This document shows positions 20,235-31,362 of a stretch of DNA of 64,000 nt, piece by piece (position 1 is the first letter of the stretch; each line of letters opens with the position of its first letter). Under the pieces are notes generated by a model. That model worked only from the letters and a program-made list of their open reading frames with translations, had not been told where the DNA came from and ran no database searches. The DNA lies in the NCBI GenBank assembly GCA_008000375.1, contig SMOI01000148.1, positions 5,025 through 69,024 on the forward strand. Direction: 5' to 3'. The DNA comes from Poteriospumella lacustris. Lineage: Eukaryota; Sar; Chrysophyceae; Chromulinales; Dinobryaceae. Made by a program: the position numbers and the translations under genes.

Positions 20235-21518
20235 ATGGAAAGTGTTCCAGCCGCTGCCGCTGCAGCAGCACTAGTCTATTTCGAAGGGTTACCGGTGGCG
20301 GATCCCATCCCTTTCCCCAGCCCCGTCATCAAACCCGCCAGTCGTGGAAAAGTCCTGGTCTTTACCGATGAAGAAGAGGATCACAACGCCTCCCGTATGC
20401 ATCGACGATATGCCACTGAAGAAATACCCGAAGAACGACCGGCCTTGATCATCCAAGACCACGTCTATGAAATCAGTGAAGAACCGCTACGGAAAGCCAT
20501 CTTTGGACAGGTTTTGTTTGGCGTCGTCTTGGAAAACACCGGATTGATCGCCAACGGACCGGCCAATCGACCGATTTTCCGACGCACGAAAATGGAAATT
20601 GCCGTGAAAGTGTATTACCGTGATCGATTGCGTTCGCTGCAAGGACGTACCCAAGAAAATCCCTTGATGGAGATCACCGCCTTGCAATACCTGGGCGATG
20701 GTCATCCGGGAATCGTCGGGCAAGTCGAATGCGGCATGGACAGTGAGAACATCTACAGTTTGATGCGTTTCTACCCCGGGGGTGAGTTGTTTGACCGTAT
20801 CTCGTCCATGTCTTCCCCCATGTCCGAAGCACAAGCCCGTCGTTTCTTTTTACAATTGATTCAAGCGTTGCAACGGTTTCAACAGTTAGGGATTGCCCAT
20901 CGAGACATGTCGTTGGAGAATATCTTATGTAAGAACCCAGAACCACCGTCGCCAACGGAAGACGGCGATGAAGCGAACGGTGCCCCCGAAGAGTTCGCCA
21001 TCATTGATTTTGGCATGTGTTTACGTCTCCCGGCGCATCCGACGATGCCGCATGTCTTTTTACCCATTCGACGGCAACCTGCCTGTGGCAAACGCAATTA
21101 CATCGCGCCAGAAGTCCTCGCGCAAACGGAATTCTTTCAACCGATGTTGGTGGATATCTGGGCGAGTGGGATTATCTTGTTTATGGTGCTGACGGGTGTC
21201 CCACCGATTGACATCGCCTCGTTGTCCGATGAGCGGTATCACATGGTCGCCGATGGGCGATTGGCGGAGATGGTGTACTCGTGGGGCTACGATTTCTTGT
21301 CGGAGGAGGTGTTGGACTTCATCCAACGGATCTTACGACCGACGCCCACCGATCGATTGACGTTGGACCAGATGCTTCAGCACCCCTGGATGCGACCCGT
21401 GGTCGCCCAGCAGCAGCAACAGCAGCAGCAGCGCAGTCGAGGGAGTCGTCGTGGTGGAAGCAATGGCAGTCGGATGGACGACGGAGAGGAAGAAGACGAC
21501 GACGGAGATCGACGATGA
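20235..21518 (+). CDS. CAMK-like serine/threonine protein kinase
   Basis: The start ATG at 20235 has the context acaATGgaa; an in-frame ATG at 20133 would add 34 residues. The product is 427 aa. The catalytic domain occupies residues about 70-395: Lys in E-I-A-V-K-V-Y, H-R-D-M-S-L-E-N, D-F-G-M-C, C-G-K-R-N-Y-I-A-P-E, and D-I-W-A-S-G-I-I-L-F. The glycine-rich loop is degenerate (F-G-Q-V-L-F-G). The APE segment and final L-x-x-x-L-x-H-P-W-M resemble CAMK-group kinases common in oomycetes and algae. The tail has a polyglutamine run (CAG repeat near 21410-21432) and an Asp/Glu-rich end. All catalytic residues are present, so activity is expected. Substrate is unknown. Confidence 0.85.
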   Translation: MESVPAAAAAAALVYFEGLPVADPIPFPSPVIKPASRGKVLVFTDEEEDHNASRMHRRYATEEIPEERPALIIQDHVYEISEEPLRKAIFGQVLFGVVLENTGLIANGPANRPIFRRTKMEIAVKVYYRDRLRSLQGRTQENPLMEITALQYLGDGHPGIVGQVECGMDSENIYSLMRFYPGGELFDRISSMSSPMSEAQARRFFLQLIQALQRFQQLGIAHRDMSLENILCKNPEPPSPTEDGDEANGAPEEFAIIDFGMCLRLPAHPTMPHVFLPIRRQPACGKRNYIAPEVLAQTEFFQPMLVDIWASGIILFMVLTGVPPIDIASLSDERYHMVADGRLAEMVYSWGYDFLSEEVLDFIQRILRPTPTDRLTLDQMLQHPWMRPVVAQQQQQQQQRSRGSRRGGSNGSRMDDGEEEDDDGDRR

Positions 21519-24246
21519 ACCAACGCCCACGCGGTATCGACCGTCCCTTGTGGAACCCCCCATCGGCCCACTCAGCAGCCACTGAAACGACCCAGTTATA
21601 ATAGAAACACGGTTTTTGTCCAATAGACATGGGACCGAGGTATTTCACAGCGGCGCGCCAGATCACAGCGCGACGGGGGACAAGTGTCCACCCCCCCCCA
21701 CGTCACCCCACAACCCCCAGAGAAGTAAGAAGAAGAGAAGAAAAAGAGAAGACATCATTGTGTGTGCACGTGATGTGAACGGAGACGCGCTTAGAATGGA
21801 TCGACAGTGCGCTCTCCGTTCGCTTTGTGCTGCTGCGTTGTCGGTGGGGAGCTTTTTTGGAGGTGGGGGGGGGTGGCCTGCATCCGTTCGTCTCAGTTCG
21901 CCCCCAGCCCCATCCCACTCGCATCGCTCACGCATTCCCCCTTTTTTGCAACCCTTTCCAGGCCCAGGCCCAGGCCCACCCGCTGTCCTTATTGTACCGT
22001 TAGACGCGCCTCTGGTGAGGGGAAGGGAGAGGAGGGGAGGGGAGGGGAGGGGAGGCGGCAACCATGGCTCTCTTGATACACCTGTTCTTGTCCTCTTTTG
22101 TTTGTTGACTGGTGGTGTGTGTCATTCGCTGCAGTTCTCTGTCTTCTCCTTCATCTTCTCTCTTTGTCTCTGTATCAAGTCGAATCGAATCCTCTGTCTT
22201 TCACAACGTAAGCCAACCTCCTCTCACTCAGTCACCCACCCACCCCCCGACATCGTCATCGATGGTAGAACTTCACCCCCCCCCTCATAGAGCCACCACC
22301 TTTCCATTCAGTCCCATGAGAGCAATAGACCCTCTTTGGCACACATGTCCATGTCCACCACACACGATCCGGGAGGCGGTGGGAAGTTTTTCCATTTGCT
22401 TCATCCCTCAGCGGACTGTAGTCCCTGCCGTCCTCGATGGATCCCCGGCCCCGCCGTGTGTCGTGTGTCTTTCGTCTCTTGTGCATCCTCTTCTCCCATC
22501 CTCTTCTCTCGTCGTCCTATCTTTCATTTCCGCCATTCGCCCCCGCCCGTTTGACCCGCACTGCTTCATCCCTCCGCACCCCGTGTCACGTCAGCGAATG
22601 AGCCCCCCCCCTCCCTCCTCTTCCCCACTCCCCGTTACGCAATGAGGACAACATGAAACAACAACAACAACAACAACACTCACGAACGAACGCACAACCT
22701 GTCGGCCTGTTTGGTTGTTCGTTCGATGTTGGCCATGTTGGCAGGCAATCCCCACTTCTCTCTCCCGTCCCTTGTTATCTATTGCCCCCCCCCCCCGGCC
22801 CACCAAACTTGTATCGCTCGCTCTCTATTGTCGTCAGTCTCTCTCTATCTCTCTCTCGCTCATTGCTCTTCTCCACCTCCACCTCCACACGCGTAGTGTG
22901 TGACCTCCTTTGTACAAGCTCTCTTCGGCACGGGGGAACGACAGAGAGCTGTGTTTCTTCGTTGCTGTGTTCGTTTGTGTCTGCCCCTTCCTCCTATAGA
23001 GGGACGGCGCAGCGGACAGCGGTGGACGGTTGTCCCTTCCTCCTCGCTTTCTTCTCCTCCGATATCGTCGATCGTCGGTTTTTGACTCGATTTTGATTTT
23101 TTGATGTTCATTTGTTGCCACCTTTCGTTGCTGTTTCTTTTGTTTTGTTTTGTTTTGTTTTGTGTCGTGGCTTCTGCTTTGGATTGCACATTGCATTTGC
23201 TCGATATAGTTGCGTGAGTCGTTTCATTCTTTCTTTTGACTACGGTGCGTTGATGGAAAGGGAACGCTAAACGGGCTCTACTTCGTCACTTCCCTGATAC
23301 GAAGCTTTACTGTGTATTGCAAGACAACCCTTCCCCCTTTCGAACACACATCCACAGGACCTCGACGTGTCGTAGTTGTAGATGTGTAGCGTTCTAAAGA
23401 AACTTTCTAACTCACTAACCGTTCAACAACAGTACAACAGTACGGTACATGGCTTCGTTTGTCTTCGTTTGCACAGCGACGTTCTCAGAACGCACGAACA
23501 GATTGCCCGCCACCTTGCTGCTGACAGATGAGGTTGGTTGGTTTGTTGCATCACCCATCCCGAGAACAATAGACCATCTCCGGGTCAAGTAGCGTTGGCT
23601 AACCTATGGTTTTTCTGTTGTGTGAAGAAGAAGAAGCAAGTCAAAGAGATCGAGTGAGAAAGTTTTATACTATTTATGAGGGCTGGAACGAGCTACGACC
23701 GATGCACCATGAGGAGGCATTGGTTTCATAGTCGGCTGTGTGTGTATACAGGATCCAAAAGAAAAGAAATCAATAAAAATGTCATACAGTCTTAAGTTGT
23801 TTGTGTTGTTTGAAGAAAGAGAAGCGAGGTACACGACGCACTGCGTTTTTCAGCCGTCAAGGCACGTAAAAACACAGCACAAAGGGGCACAAGCCAAAGT
23901 ATAACGTTGACTAATTTCTTGGGGGTCTCAGGTACGTGGAATGATATGATTGATAGGTGGGGGAAGTAAAACCAACTCTCAAATACACTAACGCAACTAA
24001 CACTTGTCTGCAAAGGCAGGGGAGGGGGGAGGGGAGCGCGGGGGATGAAGATGGAGTGAGCGGGTGGGGGGATGGCGGGAGAGGGGACTATATATACCGA
24101 GGGATGTGACAAAATTTGAAACACCCTCCTCTTTGCAGACCAGGATAAACAAAAGATATGAAAAGAAGGAGCGAGAACGCGTCCTTTTCTTCATTTCAGG
24201 TGTTGTCCACAGAGAAACACGAGAACATTCGTCGACTCCAAGTCAT
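21519..24246. other. Intergenic region (2.7 kb), simple-repeat-rich
   Basis: CT-rich tracts, C-runs (about 21691-21699, 22786-22797), an AAC microsatellite (22657-22677), a GGGGA array (22027-22053) and a TTTTG array (about 23135-23162) dominate. Long frames on either strand follow these composition biases and carry no domain. The last about 400 bp are probably the 3'-UTR of the eEF3 gene. Confidence 0.45.
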
Positions 24247-27200
24247 TTAAGCCTCAAGGCCCAACTGCTGGTCAATCTCGTAGGTATCCTCACCACGCTT
24301 CATCATGTCCTTGCGCAACTTCTCCAGGCGCTTGCGATCAGCACGAGACAATTCCTTCTTCTCCTCCTCCTTGACGGCGATGGTGTTACCCAAAGCATCC
24401 TTCTTCTCCTCCTTCTCCTCAAGGTTCAGGGACTTCTTAGCCAACTTCTCAGCCTTCTTACGGGCTTTCTCGACTTCCTCCATCCACTCAGCACCCATGA
24501 CCGTCAAGCGACCAGATTCCAAGATCCACTTCTCAGGGCACAAGGCTTCGTAGAACTCAGCATTGTGGGAGATCATGAAGACACCACCCTTGAACTCCTT
24601 AATGGCAGAAGCCAAGGCACCAAGAGAGTCACGATCCAAGAAGTTAGTAGGCTCGTCCAAAATGACAATGTGAGGCAAGTTCCACAGACCAGCACCCAAG
24701 ACGACCTTCACCTTCTGACCACCAGACAAGGCACCCATACGAGTGTGTTGGGCGAACTGAGGCTCCAAACCGAAACCATCGAAGTGCTTCTGGATCTCAC
24801 CAGTCGTCAACTTGCGCTGACCCAACATGGACTCCATAGCAATCAACTCATCCTTCTGGTTGACCATCTTCTCGTAACCCATGTCCTTCAACTCAGTGCG
24901 AGTGTGCCACGAGTTCTCCTTCACTTGGCCCTCCCACTTGACTTCGTACTCGTGCTCACGCTTACCAGTACGACGGTTCAACAACTCCTCAACGACACCG
25001 TTCTTCTCCTCCTTGGCCTTCTTGCGGAGAGCAGCAATCTCTTCCTCAGTCATGGTGTTGGCATCCTTCTTGTTCATCTCCTTGTCGACACCACCTCTGT
25101 AACGCCACATGATGTACTCCACAGGGGTCTTCTCCAAGTGCTCCTCAATGTGGGCGAACGCGTGCTGGGCGACGTAAGCGACACGCAAGTTGGGGTGACG
25201 CTCAATGAGACCCTGATCAGGCTCCAACTCACCGACCATCAACTTGACCAAAGTCGACTTACCGGCACCGTTGACACCGACGACAGCGACACGAGAAGCC
25301 AACGAACATTGGATGGTGACATCAATCAACTGAGGCAAAGGAGCCTGAGGGTACTGGAAGAAGATGTTCTTGGCCTTCAACACAGCCTTGGTCAAAGACT
25401 TGACACCTTCCAACGGTCCAGGCTCAGGGAAGGAGAAAGCAACCAAATCGGAAGACAACTCGTAGTACGCCTTCGCCTCAGGCTTCTGCTTGACGAAGTC
25501 AGACAAGTTACCACGGTAAGACTTCAACTTCAAGTTCTCGTAGTGGATGATGTTGGTGCAGACGTTGTCCAAGAACTTGGTATCGTGGGACACCAACAAG
25601 CAGGTGCACGACTTCAAGTTGATCAAGTAATCCGTCAACCACTTCACGGCGAACTGATCCAAGTGGTTGGTGGGCTCATCCAACAACAACATATCAGGGT
25701 TCAACAACATGGCACGAGACAAAGCCAACTTCATTCTCCAGCCACCCGACAAGGTGCCGACACCAGCGTTCAAGGCAGCAGCGGTACGAGACACACCGAA
25801 ACCCATCTCCGTCAACATGGCAACGACAGCGTCTTCCTTGATGTTGCACGAGATGATCTTAGGATCGGACATGACGTACTCCAACACGGTCAAATCAGCC
25901 TTCTCACCGATGATCTCGCACTCGACGTAGACGGTGATGAGCTCGGTAGGGAAACCCTGCAAGTTACCAGAAGCGATGGACTTCATCAAGGTAGACTTAC
26001 CGGCACCGTTAGGGCCGACCAAACCGTACTTGCGTCCACGCTTGACCTTGAAAGGGGTCTGGTGCAACAACACACGGGTACCGTAGGCCAAAGAGAAGGT
26101 CGCGTTACACAAATCCTCCTCCTCGTCCTCAGGGTCAACCTTCTCAGGAGACAAGTTGGCAGTACCCTCAGCAGTCACGGCATCGCAAACCAAGCGAGCA
26201 GTGGCAGAAGGAACGATGGCCTCCAAGTAAGGGATCAAACATTGGTCCCACTCTTCCTTGTCACGGACATCGGCCAAGACCAAGAAGTGAGAACCCTTGG
26301 CCATGAAGTCAATCAACAAACCGTATTCAGCGACGTTGGCAGCGTTTTGGGCAGTCAAGTTCTTCTCGATGGACTTCACCAAGTCCTCGTGGGTGAACGT
26401 GTCAGCGGACAAGATGGAAGCCTCACCGGCAACACGCAACAAGGTGTTGAGGGAGTCTTGGCAGACCTTGCGGACTTCCTCGACAGCGATTTCCTCAATA
26501 CCACGTTCCAAGACGGGCTTCAAGATAGGATAGAACTGAGCAGCAGTACGAGGATCGTTGACAAGCTTGCACATGTTTCCAATGACGAGGGCAGAACGAC
26601 GCTTGACGACGACCTTGCGTTCGCGCATACCCTTGATCAAGATAGGAATCAACAAACCCAAAGTAGGCACGTCGACGTCGTTGATGAAGGTAGTGGCGAT
26701 CAAAGAGTCCAAAGCAGGCTCAGTGTTCTTGACAGGGTCCATGTAAGCACCAATAACCTTAGGGATGATAGGGGTGATATCCATGTTGGTGATGGTGGCG
26801 CAGATCTCAGTGAAGGCAATGCGGGTTTGCTCCTTGACCTCCTTCTTGACATCAGCGGCGATCTCGATAAGCTTCAAGATCATCTCAGGCAAGTTGCGCT
26901 GAACGACAGTAGGGTGGTAGGTGGCCAACTTGCCCAACAAAACCAACGAACCCTTCTTGGTTTGCCACTTCATGGAGGTGAAGGACTCGTACAAGACTTG
27001 GGTGATAACGCGGACAGAGTGAGCGTTGGACTTGGCCAAGATGGCGAAACCAGCGTGAGAAGCGGCCTCAGCAGTCTTAGGGGCAGCCAAGTTCTCCAAG
27101 ATGTAAGGCAACAAGGAGACCAAGAAAGGCTCAATCCATTGGTCAACGCCCTCAGCAAGAGACTTAACCAACTCCAAGGCCTCGACAGGGTTGCTGGTGG

Positions 27201-27300
27201 CAAGCTCAGTCTTCAGGGTTTCCAAAAGACCACTGCGCTCGAAAGCCAAAACACCGTTGGCCTTGATGGAGGCAATATCGATAGTGGCGAAAGCAGACAT
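24247..27300 (-). CDS. TEF3: Translation elongation factor 3 (eEF3), ABC-F-like ATPase
   Basis: One uninterrupted frame gives 1017 aa, close to fungal eEF3. Domain order is canonical. HEAT repeats fill residues about 1-320. ABC1 has Walker A G-P-N-G-A-G-K-S-T (about 430), signature L-S-G-G-W-R-M-K and Walker B L-L-L-D-E-P-T-N-H-L-D (about 540). ABC2 has Walker A G-V-N-G-A-G-K-S-T (about 677), signature L-S-G-G-Q-K-V-K and V-I-L-D-E-P-T-N-F-L-D (about 880). A chromodomain-like insertion (E-Y-E-V-K-W-E-G, about 780) lies inside ABC2. The tail is lysine-rich. eEF3 works at the ribosomal E-site, promoting tRNA release and late translocation. Codon use is strongly biased (AAC, AAG, GTC), as expected for a highly expressed gene. 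Outside fungi, eEF3 is known in oomycetes and several algae. A probable 5'-UTR intron lies just upstream. Confidence 0.97.
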   Translation of the reverse strand: MSAFATIDIASIKANGVLAFERSGLLETLKTELATSNPVEALELVKSLAEGVDQWIEPFLVSLLPYILENLAAPKTAEAASHAGFAILAKSNAHSVRVITQVLYESFTSMKWQTKKGSLVLLGKLATYHPTVVQRNLPEMILKLIEIAADVKKEVKEQTRIAFTEICATITNMDITPIIPKVIGAYMDPVKNTEPALDSLIATTFINDVDVPTLGLLIPILIKGMRERKVVVKRRSALVIGNMCKLVNDPRTAAQFYPILKPVLERGIEEIAVEEVRKVCQDSLNTLLRVAGEASILSADTFTHEDLVKSIEKNLTAQNAANVAEYGLLIDFMAKGSHFLVLADVRDKEEWDQCLIPYLEAIVPSATARLVCDAVTAEGTANLSPEKVDPEDEEEDLCNATFSLAYGTRVLLHQTPFKVKRGRKYGLVGPNGAGKSTLMKSIASGNLQGFPTELITVYVECEIIGEKADLTVLEYVMSDPKIISCNIKEDAVVAMLTEMGFGVSRTAAALNAGVGTLSGGWRMKLALSRAMLLNPDMLLLDEPTNHLDQFAVKWLTDYLINLKSCTCLLVSHDTKFLDNVCTNIIHYENLKLKSYRGNLSDFVKQKPEAKAYYELSSDLVAFSFPEPGPLEGVKSLTKAVLKAKNIFFQYPQAPLPQLIDVTIQCSLASRVAVVGVNGAGKSTLVKLMVGELEPDQGLIERHPNLRVAYVAQHAFAHIEEHLEKTPVEYIMWRYRGGVDKEMNKKDANTMTEEEIAALRKKAKEEKNGVVEELLNRRTGKREHEYEVKWEGQVKENSWHTRTELKDMGYEKMVNQKDELIAMESMLGQRKLTTGEIQKHFDGFGLEPQFAQHTRMGALSGGQKVKVVLGAGLWNLPHIVILDEPTNFLDRDSLGALASAIKEFKGGVFMISHNAEFYEALCPEKWILESGRLTVMGAEWMEEVEKARKKAEKLAKKSLNLEEKEEKKDALGNTIAVKEEEKKELSRADRKRLEKLRKDMMKRGEDTYEIDQQLGLEA

Positions 27301-27319
27301 CGTTGATAGTAATCAAAAA

Positions 27320-27392
27320 CTATAAAATGGAAAGGAAATCGGTTAGAACTGTGCTTTCAATCAGGTTGCTGACATGAAGCAGGTGGTCTTAC
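27320..27392 (-). other. Probable 5'-UTR intron of the eEF3 gene
   Basis: On the minus strand a GTAAGA donor, a CTAAC branch-like site and a TTTTATAG acceptor define a 73-nt intron ending 19 nt before the eEF3 ATG. Leader introns are common in highly expressed translation-factor genes. This is inferred from signals only. Confidence 0.55.
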
Positions 27393-30084
27393 TTGACTGT
27401 AGAATATACTGGCAGGCTAAAAGCTAACAATACTCAACACCAATGATGTCTTGGTATAAAAATGTGATTCCTCAACCAAGTCCTTGCTCATTCCTGGCCA
27501 TTTAACGCACCCGTCATGGAGCCGGCTGATCAGAACCATTCGCTCGCGCATGAAAATGGATGGTTGTTCTCATCCAACGTCACATAAACTGAAAGCGGTG
27601 GATTTCAATTTTGGTGGACATTCGGTGGAAAACGAACGGAAAGCCTTCAGAATTCCTTCCAAAATCCGTCAAAGTGACTTTCACCGCCACTGCTGCGACG
27701 TCACCTCCTGTTGCGGGGTGACAAAACGGCGTTTCTTTTTAACGGCTCGCAGCGCAAAAAGTCAGTTGCAACGGAAAAACGGATGTTTGGCGTTGCGGGA
27801 TGGGAGAGCGGTCAACGGACAACGCAGAAGTCCGCAAATGTCTGTGCATATGTGGGTCGTTGACGTGATGAGTATCACTATTCGTAACTAATATCTCAGC
27901 GATAGAATCTTATGGCATCCGAAACATTCCCGACGATGCACTTCTATCGGATATGAAATGGGGGTGGATACGAAGAAGGTTTCAAAAAATGTCCGTGTTT
28001 GGTGTTGTTCAGCGGGGGTCTGTCGATTTTTTACGATAATTTTCCGGTTGGTTCTGATATCGGTCGTGCTCATGTCTTCTCTTGTGGAAAGATGTGTTTA
28101 CCAGCCTGTTCTCGCCCTTCTCCCGCAACGTTCGACGGATATCGCTAGGTTCGATGGTCTCATCATCACTCTTGGGCAACATGTGGGCCTTAAGGGGATC
28201 TTGAAGCCAGCAACGACCTCGTTGTCCGACCACAAGAAACCTTATGAAATTGGTGACCTCCAATAGGGACCACCAAGCAATTCTCCTCAACATGAATGAC
28301 GTGGCACATAAGACTGGATGCCATATGCAAATGAACGCGGAGGCTGTTTTGTTTTCGCCAATCACTTGTTTCGACTAATGGACGTTGACTCGCTTCTGAC
28401 CTGGGTGCCGCTGCTCGGTGTCGGAGAAAGCGATGCAGTTCAGATCAAATCTTGGGTGGTGGAGAACACCAATGGATGATTGCGGAGGTTGACGTTCTGT
28501 ACGTCCACTGAGAATATGCAGAGACTCTTTGCATGTGATGGTCGGATGGACCGAGGTATTTGGACCCAGTTTTGTGTTCACCAGCCGCAGTATCCACCCC
28601 ACTGTCGCTGAATGGCCACTTGCTGTCCGCCACTTGCTGTCCGCCACTTGCTGTCCCCGCCACCAGACGATCTTCAGGTCCTGCGACGGCAGAGACATCT
28701 CCGACCCACCGATCGTATGTCCACTCAATGTGCGCACTACGTCACGAGCGACCTCCAAGCAAGGCGTGGAGCTGGTGGTGAACTGAACGTCGGACAACCC
28801 ACCCCAGGGACAACCTGCAGATCATCGCTTACGATGTGGTGCCCGCTGTCCACTCGCAAGCCTTCCTTCGTGGGGTGGTGATGAGAAAGAGAGACAGCGA
28901 TTTTCGCTTCGCCTCCGAAGCGGACCACGCGGAGGGCCGAGCATTGTCATCGACTTCGACCCGAACGGTGTCGCTGGAGAGAACACCTCCCCAATGGATT
29001 TCGACATGCGGGCGAGGGCGCGTACGAGGTTGCCCCCCCCCCCCCCTCCCCGCGCCCATCATCAGTGCGCTGCAGACGATGTGCACACAATATCGCCCCC
29101 CCCAAGACTGTGGAATCGGAGAAAAACGTGTTCGTCTTGTGTGATGGAGCTGTTGGGCGATACACTACTGCTGCTGGGCTGGGTGTCATTGACCGCCTGG
29201 TTGTGCACGAATTTGATGAGCTGGCGCCGGTGAACCAGAACCTGGTGGTGGTCAGCGTGGGCATCAGAGGGACCGACAGTCCAGCGAACACCCACCAAAT
29301 ACTGACTGTTGCCGTTTGTTAATGGACTGCTGTTGTTGTATGATGCGATTGGTGTTGTACAAGAGGTTCGATGGTATTGTGCCGTTTCCTGTTGCCGTTC
29401 CAACGCATCGCCGAGGGAAAGGGTCCGGGGATGTGAAAACACCGCCCTACACTGGTAGCTTCGCACAGAACAGCAGTGCACTCAGTTCATGTAACTGACA
29501 TTGTAACATAAACATATGGTAAATATGGCGTGAACTCTTTCCACTTCAGTAGATACGGTACGCACCGTTACGTTCGTAACTACCTAACTCCTTCATGAAG
29601 GCTTGACACGCATGATCCACCATCGCAAAGCCACTCTATTAAATCAAGCCGACCACTTCCTACCCACCATAAACCACAAGTACACGTCAGTGACACACGC
29701 ATACCGTGCATATATACGTTGGCCCGCTAAAAGAGCGTTGCAACGGACCTTTTTCTACCCAACACCCTAGTTTCCCCCACCCTCACACAGATTCGCGGAA
29801 AACCGAAGGAATTCCGCGAGGATACGCGGAAATTCGTTCGCCTTTCGACAAAACGACAGCAGTTGAGCTCGCAGCGACAACAAGCGCAAGGATCTCTCTC
29901 GCTGTCTCTCTCGCTGTCTCTCTCGCTCTCTCTTTCTCTTTTTTTCGGTTGATTGTTCTCTTGCTCATGGCGTTAGTTGTAGGTTTCTATTTCCTTTTAT
30001 TTCATTGACTACTCGTTCACCGTTTGCTTGCTTGATCTTGATGCCACGATCCCCAACAACGAAAGTTTTACCGTTAACGAACAA
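27393..30084. other. Intergenic region (2.7 kb) with possible decayed gene
   Basis: Open stretches on the minus strand at 28375-28797 and 29062-29481 look partly protein-like but lack a recognisable domain and a coherent splice model. A 15-bp direct repeat (gccacttgctgtccg) occurs three times at 28617-28660. C-runs occur at 29034-29046. CT-microsatellite leader sequence (29898-29940) precedes the MAP kinase gene. Confidence 0.35.
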
Positions 30085-31362
30085 ATGAGTGCACAATATC
30101 ATACTGTCAATGTGGGTTACAACCGCTTCTTTATTGATCAACGCTATACCAACTTGAAACCAATTGGTGATGGTTCCTATGGTTTCGTGGTCTCCGCGTT
30201 AGATCGTGTGACTGGTCAAAAAGTAGCGATCAAGAAGATTAAAGATACATTCATCGACGTGGTCGATGCGAAGCGTATCTTACGTGAATTGAAATTGTTG
30301 CGGCATTTGGCGGGCCATGAAAACATCATTTCCATTCTGGATATCATGTCCGTGCCTCCCAACACCGAACGCTTTGATGATATTTACATCGTCACCAATT
30401 TGATGGAAAGTGACTTGGAACGAATCATTCGTTCGCGACAAGTCTTGACGAACCAGCATTTGCAGTACTTTCTGTATCAAATCTTACGTGGATTGAAGTA
30501 TATTCACACGGCCAATATCTTGCATCGTGATTTGAAACCGTCCAACTTGTTGGTCAACGCGAATTGTGACTTGGCCTTGTGTGATTTTGGGTTGGCCCGT
30601 GGCTTTGAAACGGAAAACAAAGATGTCTTAACGGAATACGTCGTGACCCGTTGGTATCGTGCCCCCGAATTGTTGTGTGGGTGTGCTTCGTATGGCAAAG
30701 CGGTCGATATTTGGTCGGTGGGATGCATTTTCGCAGAATTGTTGATTCACGAGCCCTTTTTGCGTGGCGAGACACCACAACATCAATTGGAAATCATCGT
30801 CTCGAAGTTGGGTTGCCCCAGTCGTGACAAATTGGCGTTCATTTCACAAGGTGCTCCCTTGGAAGCGATCTTACGCTATGAACATCGCCGTCCACCGCCA
30901 TTCCATTCGTTTTTCCCACCGAATACGTCGTCGGTGGGTTTGGATTTGATGTGGCAGATGTTGCAGTTCAACCCCGATGATCGCATCACGGTGGAAAATG
31001 CGTTGGCACATCCGTATCTGAAAGATTTCCATGGCCAAATGCCGGAGCCCGCGGCGCGTTCGTTGTTCGATTTCCATTTCGAACAAACGGTGGAAGAAGA
31101 GTTGCCTGAGCACGAGGTGCGCCGTTTGATGTTTGAAGAAGTGTGTTTGTATCGTCCGATGTACCCCAACGCGGACGGGAAGATGACCACTGTGCCCTAC
31201 GGTGCCGATGGTAAGATTTTGTTTTGACGGTGGCGTCTGGCGGGTGGAAAGCCGCTTTTGTTTGACGTGGACTGACGTTGGCTGTTTTCTTTTGTAGACA
31301 AGGCGGGCAGTAAGAGCGAGGCGAAGACCGGCGAAGGTGACAAAGGCGGCTACCACAAGTAA
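30085..31362 (+). CDS. ERK-type mitogen-activated protein kinase, two exons
   Basis: Exon 1 is 30085-31210 and exon 2 is 31298-31362. The 87-nt intron has donor GATG/GTAAGA and acceptor TTTTGTAG. The join adds a hydrophilic, Lys/Gly-rich tail ending G-G-Y-H-K; without splicing the frame would end 5 codons later at 31227. The product is 396 aa. The kinase core is complete: G-D-G-S-Y-G-F (28-34), Lys50, H-R-D-L-K-P-S-N, D-F-G-L-A-R, activation-loop T183-E184-Y185, R-W-Y-R-A-P-E, and D-I-W-S-V-G-C-I. The TEY motif places it with ERK-type MAPKs, activated by dual-specificity MAPK kinases. The input pathway cannot be told from sequence. Confidence 0.93.

Noticed and set aside
21616-23196. A 224-codon plus-strand frame and its neighbours
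   Set aside because: They are driven by C-runs, GGGGA and CT repeats, with no conserved features.
24064-27306. A 1080-codon open frame on the plus strand opposite eEF3
   Set aside because: It is antisense to a clearly identified, highly codon-biased gene. Avoidance of TTA, CTA and TCA codons in eEF3 keeps the opposite frame open; its Leu/Gln/Val/Asp-rich product has no domain.
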